Below, in pieces: positions 50,176 to 58,323 of a stretch of DNA of 64,000 nt. This DNA comes from Planctomycetota bacterium. GTDB lineage: Bacteria; Planctomycetota; UBA8742; UBA2392. The DNA lies in assembly GCA_020848275.1 (NCBI GenBank), contig JADLAK010000103.1, positions 95,106 through 159,105 on the forward strand, written 5' to 3'. Position 1 is the stretch's first letter, and the number at the start of each line of letters is the position of its first letter. A model generated the notes under the pieces. That model did not search any database and had not been told where the DNA came from. It saw only the letters and a list, made by a program, of their open reading frames with translations. The translations under genes were made by a program, and so were the position numbers.

Positions 50176-51499
50176 GCTTTCGCTCCTCAGGTGTCGCGTA
50201 TTTCTCCAGTTTCTTCTGCATCCTGCTGACGGGCTCGCCGTCGGCGCCGGTCGTCACGCCTGAAAGTTCGCCCGCCGCGGTCTCGCCGGAAAGATTGATC
50301 CCCGAGTCCGACAGCGGTTTAACCGTCTTTTTCTCGGGCGGCCACATCTGCATTTCGGAGATGAGTTTGCCGCGCTTGCTGAAATACACGAACATCGCGA
50401 TGCCCACTGTCATCATGCCAAAGCTCAACAGTTGGCCCATGCTGAAGAACGACGCCACGGTGCCCAACGGGTTCTGGTCGGTCGAAAACTGCACGTCGGG
50501 CTGGCGGAAGAACTCGCCGATGATGCGCGCCAGCGGATATCCGATGAAGAAAATTCCCGCGAGCTGCCCCACGCGCTTGAGGCGCTTGCGCATGAAGATC
50601 ATGAACAAAAACAGCAGCAATCCCTCGAGGATAAACTGGTAAAGCTGGCTGGGGTGGCGCGGCGACGTCACCACGTTGAGCGTCGCGCTGTGCAGGTCCG
50701 CCGGGATGCTGCCCGGCGCGAAGAACTGCACCGTGCCGTCCTGCGCCCGGTGCATGAACTCGTGGCCCAGGCGATAGGGCGTCGTCGGTTGCGGCGTCAC
50801 GTTGCCCGCGGCGTCGCGTACCTGCTCGAACCATTTACCGCCGCGCACGACCAGGTCGTTGCCCTTGCCGCTGTGGACTTCAAAGCGCATCGCCCAGGGC
50901 AGACCCAACGTGTCCTCGCGGCCGTATAGTTCGCCGTTCATGAAGTTCGCGGTGCGGATGAACATCGCGCCCGCCGCACCCGCCGTGCAGCCCGCGTCGC
51001 CGATGTGCCACATGGGGGCGCGCGCAAACACCCAATAAAGGAACATCGCCGCGGAAATACCGAACGCCGCGCCGTGGCTCGCCATACCGCTCCAGTTCAG
51101 GAAAACACGCTGCAGCGTTTCTTCGATCGACTTCGGGTCCTTGAAGTAGAAGTCGGGATTATAGATGAAGATGTACGCGAGTTTGGCGCCCACCAGCGTG
51201 CCGATGATCGCGAAAATCAGCGCGTCGTAGCCCACGTGCGGCCGGATTTTGAGGTAGCCGTCTTTGCGCCAGCGCCGGAAGATGTACAGCGTGTTGATGA
51301 ACGCGCACATGTACATCAGATAATAGACGTCGAGCAGCAGCGTTGAGCCGCGCAGCATGCCGGGCGTGACTTCTTTGACGCCCGCGGTCGAGAGCGCCCA
51401 CTTCTGGTAGATCACAAGGCCGTGCTCGGCATGGAAGCTGAGCAGCACGGTCGTGAACCAGTCGTAAATCAGGTCCGGATGATTGAGGACTGAAAGCAT
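50120..51499 (-). CDS. lgt: Prolipoprotein diacylglyceryl transferase, with long C-terminal tail
   Basis: A 459-residue membrane enzyme, against 260-300 in most bacteria. Active-site blocks are present: GMASHGAAFGISAAMFL (the catalytic His), FIRTANFMNGELYGR (the Lgt signature Arg and Asn), RHPSQLYQFILEGLL, and GEFFRQPD with the second catalytic Arg region. The last 85 residues are a charged cytoplasmic tail (KKLEKYATPEERKHDDDEP). It adds diacylglycerol to the lipobox Cys of the many lipoproteins seen here. Confidence 0.93.
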   Translation of the reverse strand: MLSVLNHPDLIYDWFTTVLLSFHAEHGLVIYQKWALSTAGVKEVTPGMLRGSTLLLDVYYLMYMCAFINTLYIFRRWRKDGYLKIRPHVGYDALIFAIIGTLVGAKLAYIFIYNPDFYFKDPKSIEETLQRVFLNWSGMASHGAAFGISAAMFLYWVFARAPMWHIGDAGCTAGAAGAMFIRTANFMNGELYGREDTLGLPWAMRFEVHSGKGNDLVVRGGKWFEQVRDAAGNVTPQPTTPYRLGHEFMHRAQDGTVQFFAPGSIPADLHSATLNVVTSPRHPSQLYQFILEGLLLFLFMIFMRKRLKRVGQLAGIFFIGYPLARIIGEFFRQPDVQFSTDQNPLGTVASFFSMGQLLSFGMMTVGIAMFVYFSKRGKLISEMQMWPPEKKTVKPLSDSGINLSGETAAGELSGVTTGADGEPVSRMQKKLEKYATPEERKHDDDEPRSGTSAFGRRGQ

Positions 51500-51548
51500 G
51501 CGGTCGGCCCGGCGTCAGGGATACACAGTGGCACAAGAGCCGCCGGAA

Positions 51549-51578
51549 TTCAAAATTCAAAATTCAAAATGAAAAATT
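51549..51578. repeat. Short tandem repeat AATTCAAA
   Basis: The unit AATTCAAA is repeated about three times, ending aaaatgaaaaattgaatg, in the gap between lgt and the 51593 gene. Confidence 0.6.
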
Positions 51579-51592
51579 GAATGTCCTGCTTG

Positions 51593-52195
51593 CTACTTAA
51601 TCGCGGTCCATTCCTCGTCCGTCAGCTCGCGTCCAAGTTCCAGTTCTTTGTCCGCTCTCAGCCTGTCGATGCGCCTGTTGTCGCGGCGGATTTCGTCTTC
51701 ATCCGCTCGGAACTTCGCCCGTTTCTTGTTCGACTTCGGGGATCCGGGCGTGACGCAGACGGGGCAGCCGCAAAGGGTCTTGGCCTTGTGCGCGTCGGGG
51801 TAATGCCGCCAGCCGATGACCTGGGGCAGTTCGCGCGTTTTGTGGATCTCCTTGGCTTCGATCTTGCGCGGCACGACAACTTGATAGCCCTGCGGGTCCG
51901 CCACATTGCGCACAAACCCGGAAGCTTCGGTCGCGGTCATTGCCGTGGGCGCGCGGCCGTAGTGGCCCACGAGCACCGGCTCGTCGTCCGCAATCCGAAA
52001 GTACACGCCGACAATCATGCGGTCGCCGCCGGCCTTGAGTTCGCGCAGCCATTGGTGCGAGGCATAGAAGTTCGGCAACACCGGCATGCAGAACACGCCG
52101 CGTTTGTCGTCGCGCCCGTACTTCATCGCACGGATGCCGCCGCGCTCAATGGCGCGCAAATTCCGGCTGGGCGTCAGATGGACGAACATTGCCAT
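51593..52195 (-). CDS. Unknown protein coupled to cinA
   Basis: A 200-residue protein whose ATG overlaps the cinA stop (TAATG). It opens MFVHLTPSRNLRAIERGGIR, followed by FCMPVLPNFYASHQWLREL; the 'H-T...L--I---GI' start faintly recalls ADP-ribosyltransferase-fold proteins such as RNA 2'-phosphotransferases, but I would not assign it. A CGCPVCV motif lies near residue 143, and the tail is very charged. Conserved beside cinA? Context gives no answer. Confidence 0.6.
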   Translation of the reverse strand: MAMFVHLTPSRNLRAIERGGIRAMKYGRDDKRGVFCMPVLPNFYASHQWLRELKAGGDRMIVGVYFRIADDEPVLVGHYGRAPTAMTATEASGFVRNVADPQGYQVVVPRKIEAKEIHKTRELPQVIGWRHYPDAHKAKTLCGCPVCVTPGSPKSNKKRAKFRADEDEIRRDNRRIDRLRADKELELGRELTDEEWTAIK

Positions 52196-53511
52196 TATTT
52201 GCTGTCCACAGTCGACACAAAGTGAGTGGGCTTGTCGGGCAGTTTGCCGTGCAACGCCGCCAGGCGCAGGACGTTGATCGCCGTGCGCGCGGCGCGCCAC
52301 TTCACCAGTTCGCGGTCGCCGGGCACCAGCATGCGCCACGCTTTTGTTTCGCCGCCCATGCTTGCGGCGAGCCACACCGTGCCGACGGGTTTTCCTTCGC
52401 TGCCGCCGCCGGGCCCCGCGATGCCGGAATCCGCGACGGTTAAATCTGCGCCCGACTCGCGCTTGATACCCTCGGCCATTTCGCGCACGGTTTGCTCGCT
52501 GACCGCGCCGTGGGCCGAAAGCGTTTCGCCTTTCACGCCCAGCCGCCGCTGCTTGGCCTCGTTGGCGTAGGTCACGGCGCTTTCGATCAGCACGTCGCTG
52601 CTACCGGGCACTTGCGTAATCAGGTGCGCGATCATGCCGCCGGTGCAACTTTCCGCGAGCGCAACGCGCAACTTCTTTTCGCGAAGCAGCTCGACCGTCG
52701 CGTGTTCGAGCGAGACATCGCCATCGGCGAACACGACGTCGCCGAGAATTTTGCGCGCTTCGGCGACAACCGGCGCAAGCACCGCATCAGCTTCGGCCTG
52801 CGACTTCGCGCTCAAGCGCCAGCGCAGGCGAATCACCGCGTCGTCCACGAGAATCGCGCCCTCGACGGCGTGTTTGCCGCCGTCGGTCAGCAAGTGCCGC
52901 ACGCGCAGGTCGATCTCGGATTCCGGCAGGCCAAAACATTTCAGTTCGCATGCGAAGAACCGCGCACCGAGTCCAAACTCGTCGACCAGCACCTTGCGCA
53001 GCTCTTCGCGCCATACGCCCTTCATCTCGCGCGGCACACCCGGCAGGCACGCCACACCGCCCCCACCGCGCTTGATGAAAAAGCAGCTCGCGGTGCCAAA
53101 CGCGTTGCGCACCAGCGCCGCACCTTTGGGGGCCATGCATTGAATTTCGCTGCCCTTGGGAAAGCTGCGGCCGAGCTGCGAGTAGCGCTCATGCAGCGTG
53201 TGCAGCTCTTGGTGATCCAGTTCGAGCGGGAGATTGAGCGCCGCCGCAACGGCCTGGCGCGTGCGGTCGTCCTCGGTGGGGCCAATACCGCCGGTGCAGA
53301 TGATGAGCAGGCCTTCGGCCAGCGCGGCTTTGAGGCGGCGCTCGAGTTCCTCCTGCCGGTCGAGCAGCGCCAGGTGGTAGGCGACGTCGAAGCCAAGTTC
53401 GCCCAGCTCCTGCGCCAGCCACGCCGCATTGGAGTTGACGATAAACCCCTGCACGACTTCGTTGCCGACGGCCAGAATCGCCGCACGCCGTTGTTGGAAA
53501 GGCTCACCCAT
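52195..53511 (-). CDS. cinA: CinA-family protein (nicotinamide-nucleotide amidohydrolase)
   Basis: A 438-residue two-domain protein. The N-terminal MoCF-like domain has AAILAVGNEVVQGFIVNSN and ICTGGIGPTEDDRTRQAV; the C-terminal amidase shows ALAESCTGGMIAHLITQVPG near residue 285 and TVADSGIAGPGGGSEGKPVG near 385. The amidase cleaves nicotinamide mononucleotide in NAD salvage, while the first domain resembles an ADP-ribose pyrophosphatase. Length (about 415) is normal. Confidence 0.94.
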   Translation of the reverse strand: MGEPFQQRRAAILAVGNEVVQGFIVNSNAAWLAQELGELGFDVAYHLALLDRQEELERRLKAALAEGLLIICTGGIGPTEDDRTRQAVAAALNLPLELDHQELHTLHERYSQLGRSFPKGSEIQCMAPKGAALVRNAFGTASCFFIKRGGGGVACLPGVPREMKGVWREELRKVLVDEFGLGARFFACELKCFGLPESEIDLRVRHLLTDGGKHAVEGAILVDDAVIRLRWRLSAKSQAEADAVLAPVVAEARKILGDVVFADGDVSLEHATVELLREKKLRVALAESCTGGMIAHLITQVPGSSDVLIESAVTYANEAKQRRLGVKGETLSAHGAVSEQTVREMAEGIKRESGADLTVADSGIAGPGGGSEGKPVGTVWLAASMGGETKAWRMLVPGDRELVKWRAARTAINVLRLAALHGKLPDKPTHFVSTVDSK

Positions 53512-53588
53512 GCCGCCAGTTTGCGATGGCGGCGCATCGGTTGCCAGCGTGAGCGCAAGCCTGTTAGAATATGCCCGCGGAGAGACTT

Positions 53589-53885
53589 ATGCGCGCAAAA
53601 CAAAAACGCAAGAACGGCAAAACGCCCAGCAACCCGCAAGTCGCCGCCGCAGTGGCTATTATCGAGGATTTGCCTCAGAACGCGCTTGTCATCGCTATCG
53701 CGGTATTGCGCGCGCTCCAGGCCCAGCATGCCGGCTTGCCGCCCGGCTGGGATCCTAACGATGTTGACGATGTTCCGCTGAACGAAGAAGAAGAAGCGGC
53801 GCTGGTGCGTGGACGTGCCGACATCGCGGCCGGACGAGTTAGTCCATGGCGTGAAGTCAGGAAACGGCTGCTTGCCAAGGAATAG
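53589..53885 (+). CDS. Antitoxin of a type II toxin-antitoxin pair
   Basis: A 98-residue protein with GGAGAG before its ATG. A basic head, a hydrophobic helix (QVAAAVAIIEDLPQNALVIA), then an acidic segment PPGWDPNDVDDVPLNEEEEA and a charged end. It precedes a RelE/ParE-like toxin by 61 bases, the usual order, and its second half matches residues 54-97 of the fused protein at 55420-55980. No DNA-binding fold is obvious. Assignment rests on the toxin beside it and the homologous fusion. Confidence 0.7.
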   Translation: MRAKQKRKNGKTPSNPQVAAAVAIIEDLPQNALVIAIAVLRALQAQHAGLPPGWDPNDVDDVPLNEEEEAALVRGRADIAAGRVSPWREVRKRLLAKE

Positions 53886-53946
53886 GTTCAACTCCCAAGT
53901 GGGCAACGCCAAGCGTTGAGCCAGCAACAGCCGGAGTTGCGCCGCC

Positions 53947-54213
53947 ATGAGCGAACCTGACAACTGGAACGTGGATGTTACGCAGTCGGCCGAAAAGTAC
54001 GTGGCTCGGCTCGACCGCACACAGCGCGAACGATTTGAGGGTATACTCGCGCAACTGGCAGACGATCCTTACAAGCTTGATATTAAGCCTTTGAAGGGGC
54101 GAGCCGGCTGGCGTTTGCGGTTTGGTTCCTATCGGGCACTATTCGAACTCGACATAGCAACCAAAAGCATAATTGTTACCGCTGTCGGTCCACGCGGCGA
54201 TGTCTACAAATAG
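53947..54213 (+). CDS. RelE/ParE-family toxin
   Basis: An 88-residue protein. The fold reads VDVTQSAEKYVARLDRTQRE, then the strand GWRLRFGSYRALFELDI and the end GPRGDVYK. By family comparison Tyr62-Arg63 match the catalytic Tyr-Arg of E. coli RelE (R61), and Arg83 and Tyr87 match R81 and Y87. It should therefore cut mRNA on the ribosome unless bound by the antitoxin. A CAACGC-caa-GCGTTG hairpin lies in the 61-base intercistronic gap and may lower toxin translation. Confidence 0.85.
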   Translation: MSEPDNWNVDVTQSAEKYVARLDRTQRERFEGILAQLADDPYKLDIKPLKGRAGWRLRFGSYRALFELDIATKSIIVTAVGPRGDVYK

Positions 54214-54699
54214 CTAGGTTGGCGGCGGCGCGGCCACAAAGGCCGCCGTGCCGTAATCGCGGATCCACACCGCCAGCGTTTCCTTCATGTCGACATACCA
54301 GTTGTTGTCGACCAGTCGCATCACAACCGGACGGGTCGCGTTGAAGCCGTCGGCGTAGCCGAAGGTCGTGTCAATGCGGATCGCCGTGCTGTCGTGGGGC
54401 GCATCCGGTGGCGGCGCAAGCTTAACGGATTGCGCGTTCTTGAAGAAATCGAGGGCCAGCACATCCTGCAGCGTGATTTCTTCCGCGGGCTTTTGCATGT
54501 CCGCCGGCAGCCTTGTAAGGCCAAGCGGCCCCGTGCGTTGTTGCGGCAGGACAAACTTCGCAAAGCTCGTGGTTTCGCCGGTTTCGAGGGCGCGGCCCGC
54601 CCTCGACAAAGCGATACCCGCGTCGGACGAGGTTTGTCCACGACCGCAGCCGGTGAGCACAAGAATCAGAATTGAAAGGCAAAGGGTGACGGTTCGCAT
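54214..54699 (-). CDS. Lipoprotein, paralogue of the 54766 gene
   Basis: A 161-residue protein; the signal MRTVTLCLSILILVLTGC ends in lipobox LTGC. The mature chain shares a plan with the next gene: KFVLPQQRTGPLGL, then a DVLALDFFKNAQSVKLAP block and NNWYVDMKETLAVWI, against PEQRKGALGL, LLQVEFFSAIKSATP and DGWFVDMKATLDWWV. NTF2-like or DUF4878-like exported proteins look similar. It is convergent with the toxin, its stop immediately after the toxin's. Confidence 0.7.
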   Translation of the reverse strand: MRTVTLCLSILILVLTGCGRGQTSSDAGIALSRAGRALETGETTSFAKFVLPQQRTGPLGLTRLPADMQKPAEEITLQDVLALDFFKNAQSVKLAPPPDAPHDSTAIRIDTTFGYADGFNATRPVVMRLVDNNWYVDMKETLAVWIRDYGTAAFVAAPPPT

Positions 54700-54765
54700 G
54701 GGCGTTCCTCCAGCCCCTGCCCGTCACCCTCAATTTTACCCTGCGCCTATCGGGCATCAATCGTG

Positions 54766-55257
54766 TTACTTCTCGACGATTGCGCTCAGGGCGCTTGCGC
54801 CGTCCATCTTGACCCACCAGTCAAGCGTCGCCTTCATGTCGACAAACCAGCCGTCGCCGGTTTTCTTGAGGATGAACGCCTTGACCCTCGAGGCGCCGTC
54901 GACAAATTCAATGCTGGCGCCCAGGCGTGCGCCATCGGCGCCTTCGGCATACATCAGATCCGTGTTCGGCGTTGCGGACTTGATCGCCGAGAAGAATTCG
55001 ACCTGCAGCAGGTCGTCCAGTGTCAGCTCCTTGATGGGCTTGGTCGCGCCGGTAATGCCGAGTTCCTTCGAAAGGCCCAGCGCGCCCTTGCGCTGCTCCG
55101 GCACCACCGTCGACGCAATCGCGGCTTTGTCCTTGCCCGCCAGCGCGCCCAGGTGCTTGCCCAGCGCCGCCTGCGCCTCGGGGGCTACACCGCCGCCGCA
55201 AGCCGAAACCAACGCCGTCAGAAGCAGAATCAAAGTGCAAAGAGTCGCAGTGCGCAT
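54766..55257 (-). CDS. Lipoprotein, paralogue of the 54214 gene
   Basis: A 163-residue protein from the ATG at 55257 with AGGAGGGG upstream; signal MRTATLCTLILLLTALVSAC. See the preceding entry for the shared blocks. The two genes are in tandem, 66 bases apart, with the second copy reading first on the message. Together with the flanking toxin-antitoxin loci this suggests a local duplication. Function unknown. Confidence 0.7.
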   Translation of the reverse strand: MRTATLCTLILLLTALVSACGGGVAPEAQAALGKHLGALAGKDKAAIASTVVPEQRKGALGLSKELGITGATKPIKELTLDDLLQVEFFSAIKSATPNTDLMYAEGADGARLGASIEFVDGASRVKAFILKKTGDGWFVDMKATLDWWVKMDGASALSAIVEK

Positions 55258-55388
55258 CGTAGCCCCTCCTGAGAAGATCGAGAATGTAGCTAGGCGCGAC
55301 GGATGCTTCAACCGAAACACCGCGAACTCCGGCATGGACGATGGCCCGGTCAGCGGGTCAAGGAAGCTACTTGAACGTCGTGTAGAGC

Positions 55389-55406
55389 GAAAATATTAAT
55401 ATTTTC
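55389..55406. promoter_or_regulatory. 18-bp AT-rich palindrome, probable operator
   Basis: GAAAATATTAATATTTTC is a perfect 18-base palindrome, ending 4 bases before the AAGGAGG ribosome site of the fused toxin-antitoxin gene. In a GC-rich genome a 16-base run of only A and T is striking. An operator for autoregulation is the simplest reading; an UP-element or transcript-start hairpin are others. Confidence 0.5.
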
Positions 55407-55419
55407 AAGGAGGTGCGAT

Positions 55420-55980
55420 ATGCCCGCAAAAGGACTCCCACAAAAAGGAAAAGAGCAAACCCAATCACCTGACCGCCGGGTGGCACACGGCATCATCGAC
55501 GAGCTGCCCGCCAGTCATTACTACACAGCCCTGACGGTGCTAATCGCGCTGCAATCCCAGAACAGGTTGCATGGCACGCCGCCCGGGTGGAATCCAGAAG
55601 TCGACGACATCGCATTGAACGATGAAGAAGAGGCAGCGGTTGCACTGGGCCGGACCGAAATCGCCCGGGGCGAAGGAATTTCGCTCGATATGATCCTCAA
55701 GCGGCTGGCATTGGCCGGAAGCGAGCTTACCTGGGAGGTCACCGTGGCTCCCAGCGTCGCCAAACAGGTCGACCGGATGGACCGTCGCGTCCAGGACCAG
55801 TTCAGCCGCGCCCTTATCCAGTTGTCCATCGACTCCTGCCAGGCCGCCCGCAAGCGGCTCAAGGGTCGCGAAGGCTGGCGACTGCGCGTGGGTTCCAACA
55901 GCGCCTTGCTGGACATCAACGAGAATCGCAAAACGATCCGTATTGCGGCTTTCACGCCGCGCAAAGACGTTTACAAGTAG
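55420..55980 (+). CDS. Single-chain antitoxin-toxin fusion, RelE/ParE-type
   Basis: A 186-residue protein with AAGGAGG before the ATG. Residues 20-100 match the 98-residue antitoxin at 53589 (PPGWNPEVDDIALNDEEEAA against PPGWDPNDVDDVPLNEEEEA). Residues 105-186 match the toxin at 53947 (WEVTVAPSVAKQVDRMDRRV; LKGREGWRLRVG; TPRKDVYK). The two halves are joined in one frame without a stop, so this is a natural fusion. At the catalytic Tyr-Arg the toxin half reads Asn160-Ser161, though Arg181 and Tyr185 remain. It may be a toxin made harmless, or a regulator. Confidence 0.8.
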   Translation: MPAKGLPQKGKEQTQSPDRRVAHGIIDELPASHYYTALTVLIALQSQNRLHGTPPGWNPEVDDIALNDEEEAAVALGRTEIARGEGISLDMILKRLALAGSELTWEVTVAPSVAKQVDRMDRRVQDQFSRALIQLSIDSCQAARKRLKGREGWRLRVGSNSALLDINENRKTIRIAAFTPRKDVYK

Positions 55981-56020
55981 CAGCGGCGCGCCGGGCGTTT
56001 CCAAGCTAGACTTACGCCCC

Positions 56021-56809
56021 ATGGCTGAATTCGATGCCGTGCTGTTTTCTGACCTCCACCTCTCGCCCAAGACCCCGGCGCAGAACCGCCTCTTCGACGC
56101 TTTCGTCGAGCGCGTGGCCGGCACGCCCGAAGTCGCGTGCCTGGGCGACCTGACCGAATACTGGATCGGCTATCACCAACTGACCGACGACCACGGCGTG
56201 CATGTCATCGCCCAGCTTGCGAAGCTGGCGCGCGGAACAAAACGCGCAATCTTTGTCGGCGGCAATCGCGATTTCCTGATGCGCCCGGAGGCCCGCAGCG
56301 CCGGCTTCGAAACCTTCAAGAACGTTTACGAAGGCGAATTTGCCGGTCGCCGCGTCGCGCTTGAGCACGGCGACCGTTTTTGCTCGCTCGACCGCAAATA
56401 CCAGCGTTTCCGCTGGTGGTTTCGCAAAGTGCCGTGGTGGATTGTGCAGGCCGTCGTTACCGCCAGCCAGGGCCACCGCATCGCGCAATACGTGCGTCGC
56501 AAAAGCAAAGGCGAGACCGCGCGGCGAAATCCCTCGATGTTCGGCATGCAGCCCAAGCCGATAGAGCGCCTTGTTGCGCGCGGGGCCGAGTTCGTGATAG
56601 CAGGACACGTGCACTTTCCGTTTTCGAAGGAATACGCGAGCGCGGGCAAACGTGGCCGCCTGATGGTGATGAGCGACTGGCGCGCCGATGAAGCCGTGGT
56701 GTGCGTGGCCAAGAACGGCCAGTTCGAGTTGCGGAGGTTCAATGGCGTCGAGTTTTTGCCGTTTGACGCGCCGGCGGAGCAGGTTTTGACGCCCGCGATG
56801 GCGCATTAG
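56021..56809 (+). CDS. lpxH: UDP-2,3-diacylglucosamine pyrophosphatase LpxH-like
   Basis: A 262-residue metallophosphoesterase. The metal ligands follow the LpxH order: VLFSDLHLSPKTPA, CLGDLTEYWIGYHQLTDDH, VGGNRDFLM, ALEHGDRFC and AGHVHFPF. It removes UMP from UDP-2,3-diacylglucosamine in lipid A synthesis; close relatives act on other nucleotides, so substrate is likely but not proven. Only this lipid A gene is in the window, beside heptose genes. No ribosome site is visible ahead of the ATG. Confidence 0.8.
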   Translation: MAEFDAVLFSDLHLSPKTPAQNRLFDAFVERVAGTPEVACLGDLTEYWIGYHQLTDDHGVHVIAQLAKLARGTKRAIFVGGNRDFLMRPEARSAGFETFKNVYEGEFAGRRVALEHGDRFCSLDRKYQRFRWWFRKVPWWIVQAVVTASQGHRIAQYVRRKSKGETARRNPSMFGMQPKPIERLVARGAEFVIAGHVHFPFSKEYASAGKRGRLMVMSDWRADEAVVCVAKNGQFELRRFNGVEFLPFDAPAEQVLTPAMAH

Positions 56810-56820
56810 CGAAGGACTTC

Positions 56821-58323
56821 ATGGCTACCGACAAACAACCTTCCACTCACGATCTTGTCGACGCACTCGATGAACTCGGCGGCCCGTCCGTCGCCGTGAT
56901 GGGCGATTTAATACTCGACCACTATGTCTTTGGGGGTGTGGAAAGAATCAGTCCCGAGGCGCCGATCCCGGTCCTGCACGTGAAGGACGAGACCGACCGC
57001 CTGGGCGGCGCGGCCAACGTCGCCGCCAACGTGCTGAGCATGGGCGGCAAGTCGAGCCTGATCGGCGTGCTGGGCAAAGACGAAGGCGGGCAACGCTTCG
57101 AGACATTAGCCAACGCCACGCGCGGCCTGACGCTGATGGGCACAAACACGACCGCGCGGCCGACGATCATCAAGACGCGCATGGTCAGCCAGAACCAGCA
57201 GATGCTGCGCGTCGACCGTGAGCACAACACCGCCCTTGACGCGTCAACTGCCGCGGGCGTGCGGGCCTGCGCCGCGCGCGCCATATCCGACGCCGACGCG
57301 CTGGTGCTGTCGGACTACAACAAAGGCGTGCTGACCCACGAAAGCTGCCAGGAGGCCATCCGGCTGGCGCAAAAGCGCGGCATTCCTGTAATCGTCGATC
57401 CCAAGGGGCGCGACTACAGCAAATACAAGGGTGCAACGGCCGTGACGCCCAACCGCGCCGAGGCCGAGGCCGCCACCGGCATCGACTGCCGCGGCATGGA
57501 GGGCGTCGAGAACGCCGGGCGCCTGCTGTGCAAACAACTTGGGCTCAAGGCCGCGGTGATCACGCTTTCGGCGCAAGGCGTGGCGATCGTGCCCGCCAGG
57601 GGCGCGATGACGCACATCCCCGCCCAGGCGCGCAGCGTGTACGACGTGACCGGCGCGGGCGACACCTTCATTGCCGCGTTCGCCGTTCTTGTCGCCCACG
57701 GCGAGGATTTCGTCATCAGCGCGCGGCTGGCCAATTACGCGGCGGGTCTCAAAGTCGCGCGCTTTGGCGCGGTCGCCATTACGCGCGAAGAGTTGCGCCG
57801 CGCCGTCATCAGCGCGCACGAGGGCTTCGACCACGTCGGCAAAGTTGTAACGTGGGACGAACTCGAGGCCGCGCTCAAGAGCCACCGCGCCAAGGGCGAG
57901 CGCATCGTCTTCACCAACGGCTGCTTCGACATCCTGCACAGCGGCCACGTGACGTACCTGAACTTTTGCCGCGGCCACGGCGACATCGTCGTCGTCGGCC
58001 TCAACAGCGACGCCAGCGTGCGCAAGCTCAAGGGCCCGCAGCGGCCGATCAATGATTCGCACGCGCGGGCGCGGGTGCTGGCGGCGCTCGCCGACGTTTC
58101 GTACGTGACGGTGTTCGAAGACGAGACGCCCGAGGAATTAATCCGCAAAGTGTGTCCCTCGGTGCTTGTTAAAGGAGAGGACTGGGCGGGCAAAGGCGTG
58201 GCGGGGGCGGATTTCGTCGAAAAGAACGGCGGCAAAGTGGTATTTGCGCCCTTTGTACGCGGCCAGAGCACAAGCAACACAATCGCGAAGATCAAACACG
58301 CCAACGCAAAAGCAAAGACCTAG
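56821..58323 (+). CDS. hldE: Bifunctional heptose-7-phosphate kinase / heptose-1-phosphate adenylyltransferase
   Basis: A 500-residue two-domain enzyme, the full HldE length. The PfkB-like kinase has GDLILDHYVFGGVERISPEA at residue 28, GGAANVAANV near 62 and VTGAGDTFIAAFAV near 275 with the catalytic Asp. The nucleotidyltransferase begins at about residue 360: FTNGCFDILHSGHVTYL (HxGH) and VLVKGEDWAGKGV. It makes ADP-heptose for the LPS inner core. It follows lpxH after 11 bases. Confidence 0.96.
   Translation: MATDKQPSTHDLVDALDELGGPSVAVMGDLILDHYVFGGVERISPEAPIPVLHVKDETDRLGGAANVAANVLSMGGKSSLIGVLGKDEGGQRFETLANATRGLTLMGTNTTARPTIIKTRMVSQNQQMLRVDREHNTALDASTAAGVRACAARAISDADALVLSDYNKGVLTHESCQEAIRLAQKRGIPVIVDPKGRDYSKYKGATAVTPNRAEAEAATGIDCRGMEGVENAGRLLCKQLGLKAAVITLSAQGVAIVPARGAMTHIPAQARSVYDVTGAGDTFIAAFAVLVAHGEDFVISARLANYAAGLKVARFGAVAITREELRRAVISAHEGFDHVGKVVTWDELEAALKSHRAKGERIVFTNGCFDILHSGHVTYLNFCRGHGDIVVVGLNSDASVRKLKGPQRPINDSHARARVLAALADVSYVTVFEDETPEELIRKVCPSVLVKGEDWAGKGVAGADFVEKNGGKVVFAPFVRGQSTSNTIAKIKHANAKAKT

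Noticed and set aside
51549..51578. Tandem AATTCAAA units considered as a CRISPR or origin repeat
   Set aside because: Units are 8 bases without spacers and there are only about three; a simple tandem repeat.
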